Shown here in pieces: positions 1 through 16,109 of a DNA stretch of 64,000 nt. The DNA is from Oscheius onirici (Eukaryota > Nematoda > Chromadorea > Rhabditida > Rhabditidae). The position numbers were made by a program, and so were the translations under genes. Below the pieces are notes generated by a model, which had not been told where the DNA came from, made no database searches, and was given only the letters and a program-made list of their open reading frames with translations. The DNA is taken from positions 4,712,064 to 4,776,063 of the forward strand of contig OW051468.1 of assembly GCA_932521025.1 (NCBI GenBank). The letters run 5' to 3'. Numbering within the stretch: the stretch's first letter is position 1; every line of letters starts with the position of its first letter.

Positions 1-2585
<2,585 letters not shown>

Positions 2586-3080
2586 TAGATGAACGCTTTA
2601 CTGGAATCACAAATATTTTCAGTGCAAAATAAAAGGAAATTCAAAAAGCGCGGCTATTATGAAATTTCAGTTTACGCGCTCGGGTAAACGCCGTGCAATC
2701 CGGAGAAATTGCTGCGTCCTGCCTCTTCCCATATATTTTTCTTTTTCTTTTCTCCCTCAAATTGCAAATATTTGGGTTAAAAAACTAGAACATACTGTAA
2801 AAAGAGCTAACCATCCTCATCGCGCTGTAAAACTAGCAGAATTCAAAATGAGATTAAAGGGTGGTCAGTCCTTTAAAATGATAAGACAGACAAAAGTGAG
2901 CTTGTTGCATGCTAAAAATTTTGTTCGACACAACAAAACTTGAACCCGCAAGTGAAAAAAATGGTTAGTTCCTGCAATTTTGTTGAAGTTCATAAATATC
3001 GAAAACATCGATTTTTCTCTTGTGATACATGTAGCAAAATCAGCGTTTCAGGCCGATGAATTCAAGCGAAAGAAACTAAA
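2586..3080. other. Intergenic region between divergent genes
   Basis: 495 bp separating the SNF2 start (minus) and the HIM-17-like start (plus). AT-rich and T-rich; the short open frame at 2659-2943 has no recognisable domain. It presumably holds both promoters, but no specific element is visible. Confidence 0.5.
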
Positions 3081-6000
3081 ATGTCTCAAGATCACTCTCA
3101 ATCGTCATCCAAACGAAGGCGAAATAATGAAGGCGTGATGGAAAGTCATTACAATGAGTAAGCGTTATTCTCCTCGTCTAAGTTCTGCCTTCTTGCAGGA
3201 ATGGTGAACCATTAGTCCGAGATTCTAAATCAGATTTGTTAGACATTGAGGTTAGAAGTGGCCCTTCGTTTTTGTACGTTTTTAGACGGTGGATACACAC
3301 GATGATCACCTTGACCAAGATGAGATGAGCGAAACAAATGAAGATCAGCAGTTGAGCGAGGCTCTCGGATTCCCAGTAAACAAGAAGGTCGTACGGGGCA
3401 GAAAACGTCAACCCTTACCGGACAACCCGGATGGAACAAGACAACGCTACTACGACCGCTACAAAAATATGGACTATGTGAAGCGTAACGACGTCTACAA
3501 ATATTGCCAGGCGTGCAAAAAGAAGGTCTTTGGGCGATTGAGAAGTCTTCCCAGTGAGCACAGAGTAAGTAATTCCTTTTCCCAACTAAACAACTATGTT
3601 CAGCTCCGTCGTTGTTGGATTCTCCGTCTTAATCTCGACGTCGAACGATCAGCCGAACTGTGGAGTCGAGAGGCATTCAGTGATGCGACCCACTGTGGAG
3701 AAATTTGCCAAATTCACTTTCCCATTGGATCGCAAAACGCCAAAAATCGCGAACTGATGCCGACGGACATGCGAATGGGTGAAGAGGCTGATGCCGATGA
3801 TGTGGCCGATGCAAACTACGACTTCGATGCTCTGGAATTGACCTGTGTCTTCTGCGGTCAGAAAAATCCACTTGGCTGCATGGTCCCATTTGTCCGGACT
3901 AGAAGCCGACGTTACAAGTGGATAACGGCTCTTTCCGAAGTTGACAGCAACATCAAAGAGTATTTCTCCCTGATTTGTTCAAAATATTCCCTATTCAGCC
4001 ACATGAAAGACCAGCTGAAGAATGGTGCCAGCAAATTTCTCTGCGACTGGCACTTTAACGACGACGACTTTGACATCAACCAGTATGGCGAGTGGAGGCT
4101 TCGAAAAGATGCCCTTCCCAATCCGATGGTACGTTTAATCGTTTCGTGTCTAGAAAATATTGGTTTCAGTTGCAAGAATCTGACAAGAAAACGAGAAGGG
4201 TCTATATGATCAATCATGGCGATACTATCTTATCCAGAACGACGATTATTCGGCAGACAGAAGAGGCTTTCTTCCAGAAAAAGGTAAATGCTCCATGTCT
4301 AATCGACTCATCTCATTTAGGATTATCGGTTACTGGCTCAAAAGGCGAGAAGATCAACCTATGCGACCTATTATGAGGACTACACTCCATATCAGTACGC
4401 TCATAATGTAGTGACGACGGAAGTTGACACGGAGCATGATGAAGAAGAGGTCGAGATGACACAGGAAGTTGCCGTTGAGCATTATATGGACGAGCCACTG
4501 GTAGAACGCGACATAGCCGGTCCTTCAACACGAATACCTATCATGGACGCGACTATAGAGTATTCCGATGATAGTGACGAGGAAAACGATGTGCTAGAAA
4601 AGGCAAGACTTTGATTATTATTGCTTATACTTTTCCTACAGATTTCACCAGATGGGAAACTGCAAGAGACGCGTTTTTGCGTGCAATGCAACAGATTTGT
4701 TTCCAGCACTAAAAGTATGAAGGAATATCGCCCAAGAACATGGCCCTATGACGAGTAATTTCATTTTCCTGCTTCTAATCCAAGCTTTAGAAATAAACAT
4801 CAAAAGTGGCTGGAATTCATGAACTACCCACGAAATCTCGAGGATTCGGTCAAAGATCTGTGGAGAAAACGGCGTCATGCCATGCTGGTTCAGGACTATC
4901 ATTATACGCCTCTGAGCGTCTGCCAGGCTCATCTGAGCAACAAACATTTCTACGAAAGATACGACGACTGGCTCCAAACCTATTGTGTTTTGTGCGACGT
5001 TGATCATGGCGATCCCAACCTGTTGCTGCCTTTCCCACGAGATCAGGCTGATAGGTTAGTCACATTATTTCGTAAAAACTTCGAATTTTTAGACTGTTAT
5101 GGCTAAATGCGCTGACAAGTATCGCAACGGTGAATCAGGCGGCAGAGCAGCGCTGGAACTGGCTGAAAGAGCGACTCACTCGGCTGAAACCTACCCGATA
5201 CCGTCTCTGTGTCTTCCATTTCCAGAGCACTTCGTTTGTGGAAAAAGATGATTGTGTCGAGTTCAATGACGCCGCTCTCCCATTGCCTTTGGTAAGGAAT
5301 ACATTTTTTTCCAATCATTTTATTAAATATATAGGGTCTGCCAGAATATGATCTAACTCCTCGGGGCATCTGGGCCTACATCAAATGTCCACTGTGTGAC
5401 GAATGGGCCGAACCGAATGATCTCGTAGACATCCGCTCACCGTCCAGTCAAGCCGAACGAGTTCTTCTCGTGGAAATGTTTAATGGCGACAAGACCCTGA
5501 TGAAGAAAGGCGTCGAACAACTCTGTATCAATCCATGTAAAGTTTGCAGAATTCATTTGCCGGTTGAAGTTTTGGTAAGTTTTTGCCCCAAAACAGGTAT
5601 TGGCTAGAATCATAATGAGAAAAATTTTCGAGGGATAATGTTCAGTGATTTTTAAAAATTTGCGACGAGTAATTTTTTAAATCGAAAGTTTAGCAATTTT
5701 TTTCAGAGTTACCCTATGTATAACTATATTTCTGTAATTTTCAGACCGCTATGAACGACCGAGAGACTGCGTAAATCAGGCTGTGAACGAGTGAGAGTGC
5801 TGAAATTTCGTCTGGATGTCATTTACTGAATGTATGTCGAACGAAAGAGTGTCCAGTCAAGAAGTGTGAAAGAGATACCGAGAGAGCATCATCCTTGGTC
5901 AGTAAAGCTCGTCGTTGATCGAAAAGGACTCTAGTGTTGGCTGAGAGCCTTTCTGCGCTTGGTATCCTTTCAGTAGCAACATCACGGATCTCATCGAAGA

Positions 6001-8156
6001 CTTCACGAATACCTCGGTACGGCGCAGCTGGATGGGGATCCTCCATTGATTCTCTTCTCTCCTGGATTGCATGACGGAACAGTGGCCAGTTCAACTTCTT
6101 CTGTGTTGTCTGTCCTCTTACGGCTTAGGAACTTAGCCTTGTGGGTCGAGCATGAGACGAAAAAGACGATGGTCACTGCGGAAGTTGAACTGATTAATGA
6201 CGTGAACGTTCCGTACGGTGGTAGTCCTTCTGACAAGGAACAGGCCGTATTCCTTGAGAGTGGTTCCGTTCGGTGATCTTCAGGTCCGCTTTCTACCAGA
6301 TCGTTGCTTTTGGAAAGTACTGGAGACGTCCCATCCGTGTTGTTGACAAAAAGACAAGCTGGTCTCCTCGACGGTTTCTGGTGCCGTAGACGTAAGCTCC
6401 GATCGAAGGTTTGTGTGGATAGATTCGCTTTCCTACCGATCCCCTCCGAGCATTATTGTACACCACTGATGCTTTTTGTGAAAGTTTGACTGGCCCATGA
6501 TTCCAGCGAGTTTGACTGGCCCATGATTCCTTACTCACACCATTGGCCCTGACTGGCAGCCCTGTTTCCGTAAGGATCTACCTGGCGAGTTGAACGCAGT
6601 TCTTTGGATCTTGCTCAGGAAGCGGTCGTAGTCGGTGTCATCGGCGTTTCCTGTGGGTGCATAGTCCATGACTAGAAGAAGACTCCAATTCGGCTCTCTC
6701 AGCTCCAGAGCGCAGCACCTGTCGTCGATCGGTGTGAAGCGATGAATGTTGGGGACGAGATGCGGAGCAACAATGAAGCCAGCGCCGCGTCGGTTGTACT
6801 GGCCACCACTGGAGAGTATATGGCATCCAGACTTCCTCAGTAGCTCTTTACCGCTTCCAGACTTCCAGGTCTCGCTCAGGCCAACGACGTCGAAGGATAT
6901 CTTGAGTAGCGCTTCCTCGAGTTCGAGTAGACGCCTCTTCGAGTGAATGGATTGGCAATTGAGCTGACAGACGTCGAGCAGGCCTCGAACCACGGGTGCT
7001 GACATTTCGGTCCCTCTGTGTCGCAGTGCTAGGACCGGAACCCCTTTTTTCCCACAATCGGCAGTAGGTCTACCAGGTAGAGCGAAGAGAGCATGAAAAA
7101 CAAGCCCACGGATTGACCAAAATTTACATTGTTATTTCTATTTACAGCCCAATATCCCATAAAACCAAATAGCATGGAGAGAGGCAAACGGTGGATGTCT
7201 ACATGTTCATTTGGATGAATCTGAAAATTACAGGAATCTAGTTGTTCACAGGGTAACTCTGAAAAAAAAGTGCGAGCAGTTGCACATTTTGCGAGGGGGT
7301 AATCCATAATAGTTATGGCCCAGTGCATACCTGCCCCAAAATTTTATTTTACCCAATTTAGGATCCCTACTCTGTGATCGCCGAACGAAAACTTGTCCAC
7401 GATATCGAAATACAGTGTATTCAGTGTAATCACAGAGATATTGGCAGGAGGATGATTCCATTCCCTTTCGACGATGAACAAAGACGGCATTGGATTGAAG
7501 CCTTGTCCAGAGATAATACCGTATCATTTCTGTCTCTCACCACCAATCAATTCAAATTCAGACAAAACAACGCCTTACGAGTCGTCTTAGACTAGTAGGA
7601 CGTCATTATCTCTGTACATCGCATTTCCACAAATCTGCGCTGAGATATATTCCCCATCTGGGAGTCTGGAAGCGTTTCACCTACCTGCCATTGGCTGTAA
7701 CAGCAGCGGAGCGGGAGAAATATTTGAATCAAGAGGACGACGGCTATCATGCTCTGATGATTGCCGGAATTGACACGAGAGCCGAAGGAGTTGTGCAGGA
7801 ACTAAACTATGACGAAGTATGCGCCTCTTTCGAGGCACTTTTTACCAAAATTATAGGTGATGAACCTGTTTGCCGATCCGAATACGGCCTTCAATCAAAA
7901 CTGCAACAGATCCGAAATACAGTTTGACACAAGCGCAGATAAGACTGTAGTCGGTGGGGAAGATCTGACGGACGCACCACCAATTCTACAGCCAGAAAGG
8001 TCACATCTTCGTCCGGATAAACAGATTAAATATGAAGATGAAGAGCTTCCAGAAGAAATAACGACTGAAATTATCGAAGAAACGATCGAAGAACACATCG
8101 TCGTCGACGTAGATCACGGCAATTACGTCGAAGAAGGTGACGACTTTTATGAATAA
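3081..8156 (+). CDS. Six-domain THAP-like zinc protein, HIM-17-like
   Basis: Thirteen exons sum to 2865 nt (954 aa): 3081-3157, 3199-3250, 3286-3564, 3604-4128, 4170-4283, 4321-4602, 4642-4754, 4785-5054, 5093-5291, 5335-5574, 7362-7520, 7562-7816 and 7857-8156. Six C-x2-C...W...C-x2-H units recur, with first Cys/last His near residues 117/174, 217/286, 456/531, 549/613, 655/711 and 736/791. Each has a CxxC, a W or L in an xWLxxL-type helix and a CxxH, the signature of the THAP/C2CH DNA-binding fold with long spacers (about 48-68 residues). The linker after unit 2 and the C-terminus are very acidic. C. elegans HIM-17, a germline chromatin factor needed for meiotic break formation, is described as having six modified THAP repeats, so this is the best analogue; other nematode THAP proteins are not excluded. 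The intron after exon 6 has a GC-AG border, and intron 10 (1.8 kb) holds a LINE remnant. Confidence 0.8.
5819..7057 (-). mobile_element. 5' remnant of an RTE/CR1-like LINE (endonuclease region)
   Basis: Lies antisense in intron 10 of the HIM-17-like gene. The minus-strand frame 7005-6535 shows an APE-type endonuclease start: CQLNCQSIHSKRR, then VVGLSETWKSG and a GAGFIVAP block. Two further frames (about 6538-6293 and 6094-5819) carry linker-like sequence, including FRHAIQERRE, as found between endonuclease and reverse transcriptase in such elements. The frames do not join without breaks and no reverse transcriptase domain is present in the intron. It is therefore a truncated, inactive copy. 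RTE-like versus CR1-like is a guess from endonuclease wording. Confidence 0.75.
6484..6530. repeat. 26-bp tandem duplication inside the LINE remnant
   Basis: GTTTGACTGGCCCATGATTCC occurs at 6484-6504 and again at 6510-6530 (period 26). A small local duplication within the dead LINE. Confidence 0.85.
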
Positions 8157-8186
8157 TATTTGCAATTTCGATTAATGTCGTATCTT

Positions 8187-8192
8187 AATAAA
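8187..8192 (+). promoter_or_regulatory. Poly(A) signal AATAAA of the HIM-17-like gene
   Basis: Canonical hexamer 31 nt after the TAA stop, in AT-rich sequence. Confidence 0.7.
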
Positions 8193-8425
8193 CTTATTTT
8201 CGCGTATATTGCCGACTCTTTTATAAATTTGTTTCGTTCAAAAAATTATACCTCACGATTGTTTTGACCCGCCTCCCAGATAGCTGGCTCAAGTCGGAGA
8301 GTCATTATCGATCATTCTATGTTCTCCCCGTTCCATTTTCGCAATCTGCCTTGAATGTGTTGCAGTTCATTCATTGAATGTGCCTCCCCGAGTAATTAGC
8401 CATTTCAGCAACTGTCAGCAGTGGA

Positions 8426-8985
8426 ATGGCGTTAACTTTTGCCGCTTTGGCATACTTGATTGCTCTCATCGCCGTCGCTTTCTGTATATTCTTCGCTATC
8501 TACACTGTGAGTACTTCATTTTATGTTCATAAATCTTTTTCAGGTCATTTGCATCGATGAGTTGAAGACCGACTACAAGAACCCCATTGAGCAGTGTCGT
8601 AATCTAAACCAGGTCGGTTATTTACTATTTTTTTCGTGCAAAACGAAAGTTTCAGCTGATCCTTCCCGAATATGTCATTCACATGTTCTTCACAATGCTG
8701 TTCGTCTTCTCCGCCCAGATTATCGCCACTTTGATGAATCTTCCGCTGGCCTTCTACCACGTTGTGACTTATATGAGAAGGCCGGTCATGTCTGGACCTG
8801 GAATCTACGATCCCACGACCATTCTCAACCGCGAGCAACTGAGCAGTGCTCTTCGTGTCAGCTGGGTCAAGCTCGCCTTCTACCTCATCTCTTTCTTCTA
8901 CTATCTTTACGCGTAGGAAAATTTTATGTCACAGAATGTAATTCGTCGTTCCAGACTCATCTATACTCTCGTCACTTCATCTTGA
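8426..8985 (+). CDS. cnih: Cornichon family ER cargo receptor
   Basis: Four exons (8426-8506, 8544-8612, 8656-8912, 8955-8985) give 145 aa, matching the family length of about 144. Family landmarks are clear: an N-terminal membrane segment from MALTFAAL, then IDELKTDYKNPIEQC, the LPEYVIHMF block, PVMSGPGIYDPTTI and the C-terminal IYTLVTSS. The last short exon is needed to restore this end; reading through its donor gives a premature TAG after YLYA. Cornichons are ER/Golgi membrane proteins that recruit selected cargo (EGF-family ligands, glutamate receptors) into COPII vesicles. The gene stands 270 bp after the HIM-17-like stop. Confidence 0.95.
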
Positions 8986-9464
8986 ATCTATTCGACATAG
9001 CTCGTAAACCACCGGTTCTTTCCCACGGCGAATCTGCAGCAGTAATTTTTTGTACGATGTTCGTTTCTCCTCATATAAACTTTTATTTCTATAAAATTTT
9101 ATTTCACCAGTTTCTATGTCCTAGAAATTACTTGTACTTCAAATTGACGACAAGTTTGCGCGGTTTTATAGTAGTTTATCTTGTACATAGAAAACTTGTA
9201 GAATACACAAGACTTCTATTTTTGAGAATTTGCGCATGATTTCAAGTCATTGTGTTTTATACTGTTTTGAATTCCCTCGTTACTTTGGGTCCCGTCACGA
9301 TCCCCTATTTACCCGCCAACACCAAATCTCACTGTGTTTCCTTTGACATCAAGAATCATGATTCTGATTCGTGTCTCTGCTTCGCGCAGAATATTATTGG
9401 AATTTTCCCCCATATAAATATCACAACACTTTGCGAAACCTTCTCACTGATACATTTTCAGGAG

Positions 9465-10196
9465 ATGTTGACCTCTCCTCGTGCCAGTCTCTACAAAAAC
9501 GATGGCCGTTCACCTGCAGCTTTTCGCGAATCTCTCAGAAAGGTGCAACTAGTTCATATTATTCATATTTTGTTTAGACATGTTTGGAGAGACTGAGAGA
9601 AGGTCGTCTCGATCGCCAGAGCGCACGTCGTGGTCTCCGATTCGAGGCTGAAGTGAAGCAGGTTCTACAAAATACGGTTTGTTTTTGAAAAGTTTGCTTA
9701 AAATATAAAAGTGTTTAGATTCAGGAAGAGATGGGATGTGCTAGTTTTGAAGAGCAGATGGTCATGCTAGAGGAACTCGAAAATGAGGTTATCCAAGAAT
9801 TTGAAGTGTATGAGGCCCAACGAGCGCAAGAAGAACAATATTTGGCCAATCATCTTGATCCCGATGCGTTTTGTCCCGCCTGCAAACGCAATCCGATGGA
9901 AGTTGACCACACGGGATGTCTTTGCCGCGTATGTTTTGTTCAAATTGTACACACAACAAAAAATATTTAGTCGTGCGAATTTGGCTATAAATTCAGAAAC
10001 ACCTCTCTTACTAAGACAATGCTAACCGACGCGCTCCATGGCAGCTTCCAAGCTCATGGCGAAACGTGGTAGTTTGATTGTTTCGTAGTTACAGAAGCTT
10101 TTCAGCTGTTCTAGTGTTCCTGATGCTCTCGCCTCTCCCAACGGACTATTTATCGTCTGCAACGCTTGCAAATTCTCTCAATTTATTGTTCAGTAG
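9465..10196 (+). CDS. RPA-interacting protein (RPAIN)-like
   Basis: Five exons (9465-9542, 9578-9676, 9719-9928, 9971-10068, 10106-10196) total 576 nt, 191 aa. The N-terminus has the RPAIN pattern of a short basic start, FRESLRK and CLERLREGR (RPA-binding helix in the family). The middle is an acidic coiled segment (MLEELENEVIQEFEVYE). The C-terminus carries the zinc-binding pattern FCPACKRN...CLCRSC and a late CNAC. Human RPAIN imports the ssDNA-binding complex RPA into the nucleus. Family identity rests on all three segments occurring in order; sequence similarity is modest. Confidence 0.75.
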
Positions 10197-10291
10197 CTGA
10201 TATGCGTTTTTTTCGGGTACAATTTCAGTAGGTATAATTTTGTATAGATTCAATTTGTAACGGGTATAATTTCGTATCGATTCAGTTTGTC

Positions 10292-10297
10292 AATAAA
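10292..10297 (+). promoter_or_regulatory. Poly(A) signal AATAAA of the RPAIN-like gene
   Basis: Hexamer about 95 nt after the stop, followed by T-rich sequence. Confidence 0.6.
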
Positions 10298-10814
10298 TCA
10301 TTTCTCACTTCTTCTGTGTTTTTTTTTCGACTTAAGTCAGTCTACTTTCTGGCCTGTTTCCGTTTCAAATTTCAGTATGTTTCATTTCCCATGCTCAAGC
10401 AACATCTTTTATTCTTTTTCCTCCATATTTTTTGCTCAAAATAATGCAATTTGCTTTTTTGTAATACACTGCAACGAGAGAAAAAAACTTTGAATAAGTT
10501 TTGGTGCACTTTGAACGGATGCAGGGCGAGGTCTCTGATGCGTACTTTGGACCACGATGGGCGGCGCTTCGCTCTCTTATCCTAGTTATTTCCGTTCTTC
10601 GTACTTTCAAATTTCTCTTTTTTTCATCTATCTATTCCATAAGAAAACCAAAATGTACCCTTTACAACATAAGCTGTCTAGCCATTTTTTTTCTTTGCGA
10701 AGAAGAAAAACGTTGATCAAATATGATTGTTGACGTTCTTTATTCTTTACATTTTTGTTTACCCTTAGTTTTCAGCTGAAATTTCAATACAGTTTACAAT
10801 CAGTTTTCAGGGTT

Positions 10815-13489
10815 ATGCTGTCACGTCTCACTCAAAGAAAGTCTCTGCTTTTTCCGCAGCTGAGGTTGATGTCTTCGGCATCTCTGAAAGGTAGATATTT
10901 TCTTTTCTGACGTGTTAACTGAATAACCTATAGCTTCTGGAGACTGCGTGACTTTGGAAAGGCGAAACGATGTGGCTATTTGTCGCATTGATATTCCTGG
11001 AGCGTCGCAAAACGTTCTAAATGAGCGCGTGACAAAGGATTTCCTTAAGGTAGTTGACCAGGTTTGTTATAATCTGTTCTCGAGTAAATTATCTGTTTCA
11101 GCTTGAACGCGATGACTCTGTCAAAGCCGTCGTGGTTCTCTCCGGAAAGCCGACCAGTTTTGTTGCCGGAGCAGATGTCAGCATGTTGAAAAAGTGCACC
11201 ACTGCTGAAGAGGCTTCTGGTCTTGCCAGGTACTTCTACCGCTTCTAAAAAGTAATCCAAGAGTTCAGAGATGGACAAAGCCAATTCGAACGACTGGAAA
11301 AGTTCAAAAAGCCCGTTGTGGCTGGAATCATGGGCAGCTGTATGGGAGGTGGTCTTGAACTGGCTCTTTCCTGTCATTATCGTATCGCCGTGAATGACAA
11401 CAAGACGAAATTAGCTCTTCCCGAAGTCATGCTTGGTCTTCTCCCTGGAGCCGGAGGAACTCAGCGCTTGCCCAAACTCGTTTCGCTGCAAAATGCTCTG
11501 GACATGATGCTGACTGGAAAGAATCTCAATTCAAAGAAGGCCAAGAAGATTGGACTTGTGGATCAGGTCGTAGAACCTCTCGGTCATGGACTCGTCGATT
11601 CGCAGCAGAATACACACAAGTGAGTTCACGTTTGATTATTTTGCTAGTGACTTTTAGATACCTTGAACAGGTAGCCGTGGAAACGGCTCGCAAGCTGGCA
11701 GACGGATCTCTGAAGGTCAATAGGGAAAGACCATTGATTGAGAAAGTCACCAACACCGTCATGAAGAATAGATTCGTCCTCGACAACGTCGTTTTGAAGA
11801 TGGCAAAAGACAAGGTGAACAACTTATTTTGCCCCTAAACTGCCCTTTCAGATCATGAAGATGACAGCTGGAAACTATCCCGCTCCATTAAAAATTCTGG
11901 ACGTGATCAGAACCGGAGTTCTGAGCGGCTCTTCTGTTGGATTCGACGCCGAGAGTAACGCCTTTGGAGAGCTATCTCAGACCAACGCCAGCAAGGCTTT
12001 GATTGGACTTTTTGAGGGATCTACCGATGCAAAAAAGAACAAGTACGGAAAGGGGGCACCAGTCAAGTCAGTTGCCTTTTATTCTAATCAAAATTTCATT
12101 TTAAAGTGAGGTAGCCGTGATTGGAGCAGGTCTGATGGGAGCCGGTATTGCCAATGTCACCGTCGACAAAGGAGTCCGTTGCGCTCTTCTGGATGCCAAC
12201 GAGAGCGGTCTCGAAAGAGGACGTAACCAGATTGTCACTGTCTTGAGCAAGCAGGAAAAGAGAAAGAAGATCAACAAGCTGGACAAGGAAATGTTCGAAA
12301 ACTTTTAGATTTCTAATTTTATTCTTCACATCAGAATTCTCTCGAATCTGGTGACATCTTTGGACTATAATGCCATCAAAAACGCTGACGTTGTCATTGA
12401 AGCCGTCTTCGAAGATCTGTCCCTGAAACGCAAGGTCATCAAGCAGATTGAAACCGTCGTCGGACCGAATACCGTCGTGGCCACCAATACTTCTGCTCTT
12501 CCCATCAAGGAAATTGCCAAGGCATCTGCTCGTCCCGAAAACGTCATCGGAATGCACTATTTCTCGCCCGTCGACAAGATGCAACTGCTTGAAATTATCG
12601 TTACCGATCAGACGAGCAAAGATACGCTGGCTCGTGCCGCTGCTCTTGGATTGAAACAGGGCAAGATGGTCGTTGTCGTCAAAGACTGTCCCGGCTTCTT
12701 TGTCGTCCGCTGTCTCCATCCCATGATGTCGGAAATCTTCCGTCTGTTCCAAGAGGGAGTCACCCCTACCGAAATTGACAAAATTACCAAAAACTTTGGC
12801 TTCCCGGTCGGAGCTGCTACTCTGGCTGATGAGGTAGCTTTATCTTGCAATTTTTTTTGTGAAACTCCTTATTTTAGGTCGGTCTTGATGTGGCGGAACA
12901 CGTTGGAGTATTTTTAAGTCAGTCTCTTGGACCTCGAGCTGGAGGAGTCGATGGAAGTCTGTTAACTGATCTGGTCAAGGCCGGATTCAAGGGAAGAAAA
13001 ACTGGAAAAGGTCTGACTAATATTCTTTTCTTGTATAATTCAAATAACTGTAGGAATTTTTGACTATGGTGACGGCAAAAAGGGCAGCAAGAAGATCAAC
13101 GATGACACTGTCAAACTGTTGGGAAAATACAGAAAAGAGCCTGTTGCCAGCTGCGCCTCTACTGAAGATCGTCAGATGCGTCTCATTTCTCGCTTCATCA
13201 ACGAGGCTGCAATTTGTCTCGAGGAAGGAGTCATCTCTGGACCTGTGAGCAGTTTTGGTCTTCACTAGGAATGTCTAAATTTCAGTCTGATGGAGATATT
13301 GCTTCCGTCTTCGGCATTGGCTTCCCTCCATTCTGGGGAGGTCCTTTCCGTTTCGTCGATCTCTATGGAGCTGACAGACTAGTCGACAAGATGAACAAAT
13401 ATGCCGGTGCCTACGAGAGTGTCCAGTTCACCCCGTGCCAACTGCTCCAAGACCATGCTCAATCTGGTAAGAAGTTCTACAAAAACTAG
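10815..13489 (+). CDS. hadha: Mitochondrial trifunctional enzyme subunit alpha
   Basis: Eleven exons, about 750 aa, full length for HADHA. The basic, Ser-rich N-terminus ([13 protein letters not shown]) looks like a mitochondrial presequence. The enoyl-CoA hydratase part shows the oxyanion-hole block around [11 protein letters not shown] and the active-site region [18 protein letters not shown]. The hydroxyacyl-CoA dehydrogenase part begins with the NAD-binding [12 protein letters not shown] and has NTSALPI and [16 protein letters not shown], which holds the catalytic His. The end, [17 protein letters not shown], is typical. It catalyses hydration and dehydrogenation of long-chain acyl-CoA in beta-oxidation, partnered by HADHB. 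All borders are GT-AG and no lesion was seen. Confidence 0.96.
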
Positions 13490-13572
13490 ACTGTGACATC
13501 CACATTTTTGATGCTTGTATCATACTCTTTTTACTACGAGTCGGTAGATTTTCCCCTATATGGGTATACAGG

Positions 13573-13578
13573 AATAAA
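13573..13578 (+). promoter_or_regulatory. Poly(A) signal AATAAA of the HADHA gene
   Basis: Hexamer about 85 nt downstream of the TAG stop at 13487-13489, within AT-rich DNA just before the next gene. Confidence 0.65.
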
Positions 13579-13646
13579 TTATTTTAAATTAATCTCTTTT
13601 CTGATGACGGGGTAGATCTGTGGCTTCGGATTAGAAGCCCCACCCT

Positions 13647-14898
<1,252 letters not shown>

Positions 14899-15311
14899 AG
14901 AAGTGACAGTTGGGAACGGGTCGAAGGCAGCATAATAGGCGGAATGCAGATTGAACTTTTGACTAATATACTCGTGTTACCTTGGTCACATGTACCTACT
15001 TTCCTTATTATCGTGCGAAAGTACGGTATGATAAAAAGTATCACACCAAGTCTTAATCTAAGCTTATCGACACCGATGATCTAAAGTTGATGCGCAATCA
15101 TGGTGGGCTTCTATTTCCACGTATTCGATACTTTCTGCTTCCAATAGAACCCGACTGAAACAATTTCTCGAGAGCAATAAGTCTACGATTTAGTGCTTCT
15201 AACGACTCTGCCCTTTGTGAAAGTAAGATTGAAGCATGACAGAAACAGATCACGTTCACAGTTTCCCCCATTCAACACATCCCATAAAAATCAATTGCAT
15301 ATTCATAATCT

Positions 15312-15918
15312 TCACAGATCTTTGACAATGTCTTTCGTCGGTCCACATGCAACTCCGTAGCCTTTGTAGGCATACTTGCAGTACTGTCCGATCTGGGAAA
15401 CGGGCTTGATTTCGTCCACTTTGAGGAACACGTCATCGGCTGTATCGGGAGCAAGATAACATCCTTCTCGGGTGGCTCTTATCCCCTTTTCGTCTCTCTT
15501 ACAGCGAACCAAATAGCCGCGGTCGTTCTTCTCGTCGACGATCTTTCCAGTGCTTCCGATGTCGATAGCTTTTCCCTTGATCACACAGGCCACAACGTCC
15601 TTGTTAATACCGTTCTTATCTTCGTAACACGAATAACGGGATCCAGATGTGGATTCAGCCGACACGTCATCTTCTTTTCCGCCAAGAGGGATCAGTCTGT
15701 TACCAATGGCGCATCCGACAAACTTGACATGATTTCCACGTCCAAACTTGACACATTCATTCACAAAGGGAGAACCGGGATAGATAACGAATCTGTACTT
15801 TATGAGGTTGGGGAAAAGTACACAACTACCTCTGTCCAACAGTACAGTTATCCTTATTGGCGACAGGATACTCCTCAGCCAATGCGAGTCCAAAGACGGC
15901 TAAAAGCAGAAGAATCAT
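15312..15918 (-). CDS. Secreted cysteine-rich protein, two-domain (family member 1)
   Basis: Exons 15918-15830 and 15792-15312 encode 189 aa. The N-terminus MILLLLAVFGLALA is a clear signal peptide, followed by a conserved DNCTVGQ. Two repeated units follow, each with GC(A/V)I...G...PLG/IDIG...Y.C..D(E/K).G, then GCYLAPDTADDVFLKV and a Cys-rich end. The spacing looks like the nematode MIG-18-like fibronectin type I family, a tentative assignment. It is a paralogue of the plus-strand gene at 16110 and the broken copy at 19193. The paralogue's second intron (after ITRE) is absent here, an intron difference within the family. Confidence 0.72.
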
Positions 15919-16109
15919 CGCTGGTTGGTCCCAATGACAATAGTTTGTCTGTTAAATAGTCCAGTTTACGATGACTATTCATTAAAATTTCTCCTTCCCA
16001 TCTGAATTCGATTGGTATTCTGTAAGTTTCGGTCTCGCGGCCGGCACATGAGAAAAGAGCGTATAAGGCTGGTTAAAAGGCTGAAGCAGAGAATAGACTA
16101 GGACAAGCG

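Noticed and set aside
6535..7005. Endonuclease frame as a separate functional gene
   Set aside because: No reverse transcriptase, broken downstream frames and intronic antisense position fit a dead LINE rather than a host nuclease.
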